Positions 1 through 6,750 of a stretch of 64,000 nucleotides of DNA are shown here, piece by piece (the first letter of the stretch is position 1; every line of letters begins with the position of its first letter). The stretch comes from an uncultured Prevotellaceae bacterium (GTDB lineage Bacteria > Bacteroidota > Bacteroidia > Bacteroidales > Muribaculaceae): contig ONIY01000003.1 in NCBI GenBank assembly GCA_900318065.1, positions 1 to 64,000 of the forward strand, given 5' to 3'. A program made the translations under genes and the position numbers. The notes under the pieces were generated by a model. The model had not been told where the DNA came from and did no database searches. It worked only from the letters and a program-made list of their open reading frames with translations.

Positions 1-41
1 GGCACGACTCATGCTTTTGAATCTCCCCGAGCACTGCGTGG

Positions 42-103
42 TTGCATGGTGTTACTAATGAATAGCTTCTTCGAAGCATTTGACCTCTTCGAGGTCGCCA
101 CTC
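42..103 (-). repeat. Dispersed stem-loop repeat, copy A
   Basis: These 62 bases recur in inverted orientation at 60032-60093 with only three mismatches. The element holds two small hairpins in a row, each with a three-base TTC/GAA loop: GCTTC-TTC-GAAGC and ACCTC-TTC-GAGGT. It lies in the gap after the 3' end of the minus-strand barrel gene at 186-893. There is no transposase nearby, so it looks like a non-autonomous intergenic repeat. A related hairpin sits just beyond it at 125-142. Confidence 0.85.
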
Positions 104-124
104 AACCTTTTGATACACTTTCAT

Positions 125-142
125 CTCCCTATCTTAGGGGAG
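125..142. repeat. Short hairpin, CTCCCTA-TCT-TAGGGGAG
   Basis: An inverted repeat with a three-base loop and one unpaired base. The same kind of hairpin, with the same TCT loop, occurs at 60203-60223, again close to the partner copy of the 62-bp repeat, so the two elements seem to travel together. It lies downstream of the minus-strand gene ending at 186 and might help stop transcription, but no T-run follows it. Confidence 0.5.
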
Positions 143-185
143 CAGCTGAAACACAGCAAGTTATTTTCGTCGAACTCACGTCAGT

Positions 186-893
186 TTATTTTCCCGACGT
201 TAACCTGATGTTGTAGCCCAGTGTGATCATTATCGACATGCACGACGAGCCCTGGAACGGGTCGGTCTTGTGGTTGCGGAACACATCGTTAAGGCCGTAG
301 TAGAACCGCCCCTCGAGGTTGATGGAGTGCTTGGGAGCAACATTCACTTCCAGGCCCAGACCTGCCGAGATGCCGTAGTCAAACTTGCGGTGCACCGGCA
401 GCGTGAATTGCTCTATCTTGCGGAAGTTGGTCTCAAAGTCGGGATTGCTGGCGGCATTCTCGTAGTCGAAATTGGAACTGGTCTTTGACCCTATCATCAC
501 GCCTATCTCGGGACCGGCGTTGAAGAAGAAGCGCGCCTTGTCGCTGCCAAAGTAGATGTGGGTGAGCAGTGGCACCTGCACATAGGTGAGGCTGCGGCTG
601 TAGCTGTAGCCCTCCAGTGGCTTGAAGTCTTCTTTCCAGCCTCGCTGCTCAAGGTTTACCTCGGCGATGATGCCAAAGTGTTTCTCCTCGATATACCTGA
701 ACGATGCACCCAGCACCATGCCTGGCAGCATCTTTTGTGGCACCGACGACTGGAAGTTGACCCTCGACAGGCTCGCGCCGCCTTTCACTCCCACGCTAAT
801 GTTGTGACTGCTAAAGTCGATTGCTACAGCGCTGTGGGCTGTAGCAATCGTGAGAGCAACGACGGCTGCATATTTCAACAATCGGTTAATCAT
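186..893 (-). CDS. PorT-like outer-membrane beta-barrel protein
   Basis: A 235-residue exported protein. Residues 1-24 form a signal peptide ending in AVA. The rest alternates polar and aromatic/hydrophobic residues as in small 8-strand barrels of the PorT/OMP_b-brl_2 type: a glycine-rich first strand (VGVKGGASLSRV), repeated strands such as FGIIAEVNLEQRGW, and a last strand ending in IMITLGYNIRL. The family is common in Bacteroidota outer membranes, and most members have no known ligand. The start overlaps the end of the upstream LysM gene by 8 bases, so the two are probably translated from one mRNA, with the barrel as the second gene. Confidence 0.8.
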   Translation of the reverse strand: MINRLLKYAAVVALTIATAHSAVAIDFSSHNISVGVKGGASLSRVNFQSSVPQKMLPGMVLGASFRYIEEKHFGIIAEVNLEQRGWKEDFKPLEGYSYSRSLTYVQVPLLTHIYFGSDKARFFFNAGPEIGVMIGSKTSSNFDYENAASNPDFETNFRKIEQFTLPVHRKFDYGISAGLGLEVNVAPKHSINLEGRFYYGLNDVFRNHKTDPFQGSSCMSIMITLGYNIRLTSGK

Positions 894-2871
894 TCAAGTC
901 GGTGATGAGGATTTCTTTCTTGGGTGTCAAGTGGATGATTCTCACTGAGTGGTTGATATATCCAGCCCAGTTGTTCACGCGCTCGAAGTCGAAGTTGGTC
1001 TGCAGGCCCTTGTAGGCCGACTCTTTGCTGCCTGGCAGTGTGCCGTTGATGAAGGCGTTAGCAAGGAACATACCCACGTCAAAGCCAAAGATGCTCATGT
1101 TGGGGGTGCTGTTGCTGGCCTTCTCGCCATAGGTGGCTACATACTTGCTGTTGACGTCTTTCACGCCCTTGTTGTCGGGCAGGTAGAAGCGCGAGTAGAT
1201 GTAGGTGTCCATCGACATCATCTCTTCTTTGTGCTTCTTGAAGTACATGGTGTACTCGGGATGGCCCAGCAGCAGCAGTTCGCAGTCCACGCGGGTGTTC
1301 TTGGCCTCGATAAGGCCGGCGGCATACTTGTTGAGCAGGCTCTCCTTGCCGTTGGCAGGGATGAACAGATAGCTGGAGCCTGGCTCGAGATATCTCGACA
1401 GCGACTTGCCGGTGAGTGGGGTAGCGATGGTCAGAGTCTTGCTCTGATGCTTGGTCTCGCTGGCATGCTTCTTGATTTCGTCGTAGATGTCCTTGTTCTC
1501 GGCCTCGGGGTCGTCGAGGAACACGAGCACATAGTCCTTGAAGCGGGTGTCGAGCAGCTCATTGACGCAGGCGTTGAGGTAGGGCGATGGAATGTTGACC
1601 TGCATCACATGGCTGTTGTTGATGTAGTCGGTGTTGGGAATCGAGAAGCAGTTGAGCACGTCGATGTTGTTGGCCTTGCCATAGTTGAGGATGCGCTCAA
1701 GCTGCTTGGGTTCCGATGGAGCGATGATGATGTCGCTGCTCTTGAGCTTCTCTATCTTGAGAAGGCTGTCGGTAACATTGAGGTTGTGCTTGGTGTCATA
1801 CACGTTGAGGTTCAAGGGCTTGGTAATCTTGCTGCCCACGCTGTCGAGGGCGAGCAGGAAGCCGTTGTAGAACTCCTCATAGTTCTTGGCGTTGGCAGTC
1901 TGGTTGCTCATGCCCAGCTGGAACGGCAGGATGATGCTTATGTCAAAGCTGTTGTTGCGGTTGGGCGAGTGCTTGTCGGCATAGATGTTGTCGAGCTTGT
2001 CCTTATAGGTCTCCTCGAGCTGTTTCTCGGTGAGCGCCGAGGTCGACACCACCTGCTTGTCCACTGCCTTGCGAGGGATGTAGATGGTCTTGCCTTTCTT
2101 GGCCTTCTTCATGTCGGGGTTGGCGTTCTTGAGCAGCTGCACGTCGATGCCATTGGCACGTGCGATGGTCTCAAATGTCTCGTCCTTGCCCACCACATAG
2201 GGGGTGAACTGGTAGATGTCCTTGTCGAGCACGATGTCGTGGCTGGCGTTAGGCACAATCCTTATCACATCGTCAACCCTGAGGGTGCTGCCCTGGATGC
2301 CTGGGTTCATCTCGATGAGTTTCTCGATGGTGGTGTTATACTTGCGGGCAATGCCATAGAGGGTCTCACCGCTCTCGATGGTGTGGTAGATGTAGCTGCC
2401 GCTGGCGTCGTTGATCACCTTGGCGGGAATCAGGAGCTGGTCGCCGGCGCTCAAGCCACTGGCAAGCGATGGATTGGCGTCGAGCAGCTCGCTCTCGGTG
2501 ATGTTGTAGGCCTTGGCGATGCCATACACGCTCTCGCCACTCTTCACGATGTGGGTGGCGCCGTTGTTGAGCGTCGACACGTTCACACGCTTCTCCACGG
2601 GCTTCGACGTGTTGTCAAAGTCCTTCACAGGAAGGAACAGCAACTGCTTCTTCACCACGCCGTTACGCGCCGACGGGTTATACTTGATAATGTCTTCCTT
2701 GCTCACTCCAATCTTCGACGAGATATCGTAGATTGTCTCATTCTTCTTTACCTCATAATAGTAATATGACTCTTTGCCCAGTTTCTTAACCGGCAAATTA
2801 AGCTTCGCGCAAAGCGGACTCGCAACTGCAGTCAGCACTATGGCAAGCGCCAGAAATTTCTTTATAACCAT
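886..2871 (-). CDS. LysM protein with periplasmic-binding-like domain
   Basis: A 661-residue exported protein. A signal peptide (about 1-22, ending LCA) is followed by four LysM modules at about 38-82, 107-150, 162-206 and 224-267; these bind glycan strands of peptidoglycan. After a linker, residues from about 310 to the end resemble a type 1 periplasmic-binding (LIV-binding-like) fold, beginning with FDISIILPFQLG and a DSVGSK..LNLNVYDT region. This architecture is widespread in Bacteroidota; its ligand is not known to me. It probably sits in the periplasm anchored to the wall. It is the first gene of a two-gene unit with the barrel gene, driven by a -7 box at 2951-2958. Confidence 0.8.
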   Translation of the reverse strand: MVIKKFLALAIVLTAVASPLCAKLNLPVKKLGKESYYYYEVKKNETIYDISSKIGVSKEDIIKYNPSARNGVVKKQLLFLPVKDFDNTSKPVEKRVNVSTLNNGATHIVKSGESVYGIAKAYNITESELLDANPSLASGLSAGDQLLIPAKVINDASGSYIYHTIESGETLYGIARKYNTTIEKLIEMNPGIQGSTLRVDDVIRIVPNASHDIVLDKDIYQFTPYVVGKDETFETIARANGIDVQLLKNANPDMKKAKKGKTIYIPRKAVDKQVVSTSALTEKQLEETYKDKLDNIYADKHSPNRNNSFDISIILPFQLGMSNQTANAKNYEEFYNGFLLALDSVGSKITKPLNLNVYDTKHNLNVTDSLLKIEKLKSSDIIIAPSEPKQLERILNYGKANNIDVLNCFSIPNTDYINNSHVMQVNIPSPYLNACVNELLDTRFKDYVLVFLDDPEAENKDIYDEIKKHASETKHQSKTLTIATPLTGKSLSRYLEPGSSYLFIPANGKESLLNKYAAGLIEAKNTRVDCELLLLGHPEYTMYFKKHKEEMMSMDTYIYSRFYLPDNKGVKDVNSKYVATYGEKASNSTPNMSIFGFDVGMFLANAFINGTLPGSKESAYKGLQTNFDFERVNNWAGYINHSVRIIHLTPKKEILITDLND

Positions 2872-2950
2872 TTGTATATCAAATTGTAATGTGTATTATT
2901 CTTTTATAAGCAACAAGCAGAAATACAATCATCTGCTTCTATACCAGTTG

Positions 2951-2958
2951 CAAAGGTA
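2951..2958 (-). promoter_or_regulatory. Bacteroidota -7 promoter box for the LysM gene
   Basis: Reads TACCTTTG on the minus strand, an exact match to TAnnTTTG. It would start RNA about 70 bases before the ATG at 2871. No good -33 TTTG was found at the expected distance. Confidence 0.6.
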
Positions 2959-3296
2959 TAGATTTTTTTTATAAGTAAGATAATGTTGTGAATAAAATAT
3001 CAAAAAAAAGGAGCTACACTCAACTCATCAACTCCCCCTTGAGGGGGAACTCTCTTTCGAAACTTGAGCGTCACTGTAGGGACAACGCGTGCGTTGTCCG
3101 AAAGCAGCGAACCTACTGATTACCAAACGTCTGCCTCTAGCGGACAAGGCACGCCTTGTCCCTACAGAATGAGAATTCTGTGAGTTTTGCAACAACCTCA
3201 GTTGTCACTAGTTTCAACCTTTAGCAACACGCCTGCCATATCCCTTACCAGTCCTAACGGTCTTTTATCGGACACCAATTATTTAAAATTTCCTCT
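2959..3296. other. Gene-free stretch with hairpin and repeat
   Basis: No gene is visible. It contains a hairpin near 3029-3048 (TCCCCC-TTGA-GGGGGA) and the first 92-bp repeat at 3075-3166. It separates two divergent genes: the LysM gene (minus) and the restriction-modification gene (plus). Confidence 0.7.
3075..3166 (+). repeat. 92-bp palindromic repeat, left copy (R-M locus)
   Basis: Begins TGTAGGGACAA and ends TTGTCCCTACA, so its ends are inverted repeats of about 25 bases with two mismatches. Each end also contains its own perfect 9-bp palindrome (3080-3099 and 3142-3161). A copy differing at one base lies in the same orientation at 6076-6167. The structure resembles MITE or REP/BIME elements. 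No transposase is encoded in the window. Confidence 0.9.
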
Positions 3297-3332
3297 TTTG
3301 CCGTCTTAAATGAAATCTTTTAGTTATCTTTG
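3297..3332 (+). promoter_or_regulatory. Promoter of the restriction-modification gene
   Basis: TTTG at 3297-3300 and TATCTTTG at 3325-3332 match the Bacteroidota -33 and -7 boxes, with a slightly long 24-base spacer. RNA would start near 3338. This rules out the ATG at 3310 and points to the ATG at 3355. Confidence 0.65.
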
Positions 3333-3354
3333 TAGCATAAAACAAGATGATAGT

Positions 3355-5880
3355 ATGACCGAGAAACAGCAGAGGAATGCAGCGCGTGAGTTTGCCTCAC
3401 AGTGGGCGGGCCGCGGCTATGAGAAGGGCGAGAGCCAGAAGTTCTGGATGCAACTCTTGAGCGAGGTGTATGGCGTGGAGCATGTCGCAAGTTTCATTGA
3501 GTTTGAAGACCAGGTGATGCTCGACAGCACGTCGTTCATTGATGGATACATCCCTTCTACCAAAGTGCTTATAGAACAGAAAAGCCAAGGCAAAGACCTG
3601 CGCAAAGCTATCAAGCAGAGTGATGGCTCACTGCTGACGCCCTTCCAGCAGGCCAAGCGCTATGTGCTGGGACTGCCGCTGAGCCGTCATCCACGATGGG
3701 TTGTGGTGAGCAACTTCACCGAGTTCCTGGTATATGACATGGAGCAGCCCAACGGCGAGCCTGAGCAGATCCTGCTTGAGAACCTCGAGAAGGAGTATTA
3801 CCGACTGCAGTTCCTTGTTAACGTGAAGAGTGAGCACATCTCCCGTGAGGAAGAGGTGTCGATGAAGGCTGGCGAGATAATAGGTGCCATCTACGATGCC
3901 ATGCTTAAGCAATATGGTGACCGTGACCCTGAGACGCTGCAGCAGCTCAACATCCTGTGCGTGCGACTTGTCTTCTGCCTCTATGCCGAGGATGCCGGAA
4001 TCTTCACTCGCGACCAGTTTCATGACTATCTTGTGAAGCATGACACCGAGATGATGCGCACAGCATTGCTTCAGCTCTTTGAGGTGCTGAACACCCCTGT
4101 CGAGCAGCGCAGCAAGTTCTTGCGTGACGATCTTAAGGCATTCCCCTATGCCAAGGGAGTGTTTTCCGAGCACATCGACATCCCGCAGTTCACTCCTTCA
4201 CTGCGTGAGTTGCTGTTGCAGAAGGCGTCGCTCGACTTCGACTGGAGCGAGATAAGCCCTACGATTTTCGGAGCGATGTTTGAGAGCACTCTCAACCCCG
4301 AGACTCGCCGCAGCGGTGGCATGCACTACACGAGCATCGAGAACATACACAAGGTCATCGACCCCTTGTTCCTTGATGACCTGCGTGCCGAGCTCGACAC
4401 CATCCTTGAGGAGAAGGTGGAGAAAAAGCGTCAACAACAACTCGGTGCCTACCAAGATAAACTTGCGAGCCTCACATTCCTTGACCCGGCCTGCGGCTCA
4501 GGCAATTTTTTGACCGAGACATACCTCTCGCTGCGCCGACTTGAGAACCGCGCGGTTAGTGCCATGACTCACGGACAGGCATTTATCGGCTTTGAGGAGT
4601 TTTCTCCAATTAAAGTGAATATCAACCAGTTCTATGGCATAGAGATTAACGACTTTGCCGTAACTGTCGCCACTACTGCGCTCTGGATTAGCGAGTCGCA
4701 GATGCTTGCCGAGACAGAGCAGATTATCAAGCACGATATCGACTTCCTACCACTAAAAGCCAACGCCAATATCCACGAGGGCAACGCACTGCGCATAGAC
4801 TGGGAAACGGTTGTGCCGAAAGATGAACTGGACTATATTATTGGTAATCCGCCGTTTGTTGGGTATTCAAACCAAAACAAAGCACAGAAAGAAGATATCT
4901 TGAGTGTTTTTGTTGACAAAAATGGAAAGCCATTCAAGACCGCTGGAAAAATTGATTATGTTGCAGGATGGTACTATAAAGCAGCTCAATTGATGCTTGG
5001 CACTAAAATTAGAGCTGCTCTTGTGTCAACTAACAGCATCACTCAAGGCGAACAAGTAGCATTTATATGGAAGCCTTTAAAGGAACTTTTCGATATCCAC
5101 ATTGATTTTGCCTACCGCACTTTCCGTTGGGATAGCGAGGCAAGCGATAAAGCTCATGTTCACTGCGTTATAGTTGGCTTTAGCAATGTGTTGAATACAA
5201 AAAAGTTCATTTTTGATAACGATAAGAAGAAAGAAGCACAAATCATCAATCCTTATTTGATTGATGCGCCAGAGGTGTTTATTGAAAGCAGAAAGAACTC
5301 ATTATGCCATGTGCCTGTAATGATTTATGGCAGTAAACCCACTGATGGAGGTTTTTTGTTCTTGACTGAAGAAGAAAGAAAAGAAGCTATTGCAAAAGAG
5401 CCGAAGCTAGAGAAGTTTATTAAACGTATTCTTGGCGCAACTGAATTTATCAATAATAAAGTGCGATACTGCTTATGGCTTGTTGATGCTTCTCCCAATG
5501 ATATAAGAAATTCTTCCTTTATTAAAGAACGTGTTGCTCAAGTAAGAGAATTTCGACTCTTAAGCCCCAAAAAGGCAACTCAAGAAAGTGCTAACACACC
5601 AGCTTTATTTCAAGAGATAAGACATCCTAAAAATGATTATCTTATAGTGCCTAGAGTCTCTTCAGAAAGAAGACACTATGTTCCTATGGGATATGTGTCA
5701 AGTGATGTAGTAACGAATGATGCTGTACAAATCATCCCCGATGCGTCATTATATCACTTTGGCATTTTGGAAAGCAATGTTCACATGGCTTGGATGAGGG
5801 CAGTGTGTGGTAGATTAGAGTCAAGGTATCGCTACAGCAAGGATATTGTCTATAACAATTTCCCGTGGCCGGTATCCTGA
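3355..5880 (+). CDS. MmeI-like type IIL restriction-modification enzyme, 3'-truncated
   Basis: An 841-residue single-chain enzyme that should both methylate adenine and cut DNA. The N-terminal nuclease motif is intact: D63, E74 and K76 (IDG...LIEQK), spaced as in MmeI. A helical spacer follows, then the methyltransferase: SAM-binding motif LDPACGSGNF at about 376-385 and catalytic NPPF at 498-501 (gamma class, N6-adenine). The target-recognition region covers about 620-800. The reading frame stops right after NNFPWP, where relatives continue through a C-terminal domain; that domain survives in another frame at 5870-6055. From about 4840 the gene becomes AT-rich (22 of 60 bases G+C at 5221-5280, against 35 of 60 at 4201-4260). 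It is alone, with its own promoter, between two 92-bp repeats. Activity is uncertain because of the lost C-terminus. Confidence 0.85.
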   Translation: MTEKQQRNAAREFASQWAGRGYEKGESQKFWMQLLSEVYGVEHVASFIEFEDQVMLDSTSFIDGYIPSTKVLIEQKSQGKDLRKAIKQSDGSLLTPFQQAKRYVLGLPLSRHPRWVVVSNFTEFLVYDMEQPNGEPEQILLENLEKEYYRLQFLVNVKSEHISREEEVSMKAGEIIGAIYDAMLKQYGDRDPETLQQLNILCVRLVFCLYAEDAGIFTRDQFHDYLVKHDTEMMRTALLQLFEVLNTPVEQRSKFLRDDLKAFPYAKGVFSEHIDIPQFTPSLRELLLQKASLDFDWSEISPTIFGAMFESTLNPETRRSGGMHYTSIENIHKVIDPLFLDDLRAELDTILEEKVEKKRQQQLGAYQDKLASLTFLDPACGSGNFLTETYLSLRRLENRAVSAMTHGQAFIGFEEFSPIKVNINQFYGIEINDFAVTVATTALWISESQMLAETEQIIKHDIDFLPLKANANIHEGNALRIDWETVVPKDELDYIIGNPPFVGYSNQNKAQKEDILSVFVDKNGKPFKTAGKIDYVAGWYYKAAQLMLGTKIRAALVSTNSITQGEQVAFIWKPLKELFDIHIDFAYRTFRWDSEASDKAHVHCVIVGFSNVLNTKKFIFDNDKKKEAQIINPYLIDAPEVFIESRKNSLCHVPVMIYGSKPTDGGFLFLTEEERKEAIAKEPKLEKFIKRILGATEFINNKVRYCLWLVDASPNDIRNSSFIKERVAQVREFRLLSPKKATQESANTPALFQEIRHPKNDYLIVPRVSSERRHYVPMGYVSSDVVTNDAVQIIPDASLYHFGILESNVHMAWMRAVCGRLESRYRYSKDIVYNNFPWPVS

Positions 5881-6055
5881 TTCAAGTCTTGCCGACCTTT
5901 ACGACGAACTCACCATGCCTCCCGAGCTGCGCAAAGCGCATCAGCAAAACGACCGAGCAGTGATGGCCGCCTATGGCTTCCCAATCACCATGACCGAGAG
6001 CGAATGTGTAGCACGCCTCTTCGAGCTTTATCAACAGTTGACCAGCCAAAATTGA
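5870..6055 (+). pseudogene. Frameshifted C-terminal domain of the MmeI-like enzyme
   Basis: In the +2 frame the sequence encodes RYPDSSLADLYDELTMPPEL followed by KAHQQNDRAVMAAYGF, which is the typical end of MmeI-family proteins. It starts only a few bases after the FPWP codons of the truncated enzyme. In the relatives I recall, about 20 residues separate these two blocks, so a small deletion that is not a multiple of three probably removed them and shifted the frame. There is no start codon of its own that makes sense. Confidence 0.8.
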
Positions 6056-6075
6056 TAGGCGTGATATTGCCTCAA

Positions 6076-6167
6076 TGTAGGGACAACGCGTGCGTTGTCC
6101 GAAAGCAGCGAACCTACTGATTACCAAACGTCTGCCTCTGGCGGACAAGGCACGCCTTGTCCCTACA
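6076..6167 (+). repeat. 92-bp palindromic repeat, right copy (R-M locus)
   Basis: Same sequence and orientation as 3075-3166 except for one A-to-G change at about base 65 of the unit. The two copies begin exactly 3,001 bases apart and enclose the whole restriction-modification gene, its promoter and its broken tail. Confidence 0.9.
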
Positions 6168-6289
6168 AAAAGGGAAGATCGCCATAACCAGGTTTTTAAG
6201 GCAAGGGTCGCCATAGCGTGTTTTTTTAATATCGCTCTCAAGCACCAGATAGTTTACCTTTGCGCACATGAGCTCGAACATTAAAATAC
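6168..6289. other. Intergenic spacer
   Basis: Sequence between the right 92-bp repeat and the heptamer array. No gene or clear signal is visible. Confidence 0.6.
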
Positions 6290-6484
6290 AAAGGACAAAG
6301 GACGAAGGACAAGGACAAAGGACAAAGGACGAAGGACAAGGACAAAGGACAAAGGACGAAGGACAAGGGACAAAGGACAAAGGACAAAGGACGAAGGACA
6401 AAGGACAAGGGACAAAGGACGAAGGACGAAGTACAAAGGACAAGGGACAAGGGACAAAGGACGAAGGACAAAGGACAAAAGGAC
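6290..6484 (+). repeat. Heptamer tandem array, AAAGGAC type, 28 units
   Basis: Twenty-eight consecutive units of AAAGGAC and close variants (GAAGGAC, AAGGGAC, one GAAGTAC), with two 6-base and one 8-base unit. The first eight units form a higher-order repeat: AAAGGAC-AAAGGAC-GAAGGAC-AAGGAC twice. One strand is almost all purine apart from one C per unit. Frames stay open on both strands, but the low-complexity peptides are not credible genes. It lies 266 bases before the glycogen synthase ATG. Confidence 0.95.
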
Positions 6485-6486
6485 AC

Positions 6487-6592
6487 GTTCCACTTTCCAC
6501 GTTCCACTTTCCACCTGTTGTGAGTCAGGTGAGTCAAGTGAGTCGTTCCACCTTCCACGTTCTACGTTCCACCTTCCACCTTCCACGCGCCG
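6487..6592 (+). repeat. Second heptamer array, NTTCCAC type
   Basis: Units GTTCCAC, TTTCCAC, CTTCCAC and one GTTCTAC. Four lie before and six after a 30-base insert that itself repeats GTGAGTC three times. It follows the AAAGGAC array directly. A small hairpin (GCGCC-GCA-GGCGC) closes the region. Confidence 0.85.
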
Positions 6593-6677
6593 CAGGCGCA
6601 TCCCCTTTGTAATGGTTTGCATTGCATTTATTTATTATAATAATGTAATAAGGTAGTGTGAATTGAATAATTTTTTG

Positions 6678-6685
6678 TAAATTTG
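6678..6685 (+). promoter_or_regulatory. -7 promoter box of the glycogen genes
   Basis: TAAATTTG, an exact TAnnTTTG match, about 65 bases before the synthase ATG at 6751. The upstream -33 region only has TTG at about 6663-6665, so the pair is imperfect. Confidence 0.55.
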
Positions 6686-6750
6686 CACCTTAATTGAGTA
6701 ATTACACAATTTTGAAGGCGTAAAAGCCTATCATTAAGTCTAGTAAAACA

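Noticed and set aside
949-2769. A 606-codon open frame on the plus strand
   Set aside because: It is antisense to the LysM gene, has a Val/Leu/Gly/His-heavy composition typical of a shadow frame, and has no promoter or domain.
3310-3354. ATG at 3310 as the start of the R-M gene
   Set aside because: The -7 box at 3325-3332 lies downstream of it, so RNA would not include that codon.
3355-6055. Programmed ribosomal frameshift joining the R-M enzyme to its tail
   Set aside because: No slippery run is present at the junction, and about 20 family residues are missing, so a deletion explains it better.
6114-6622. Several open frames over the heptamer arrays, encoding FVLCPLS-type or RTKDEGQ-type peptides
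   Set aside because: They arise because a 7-base repeat reads without stops in many frames; no start signals or homology expected.
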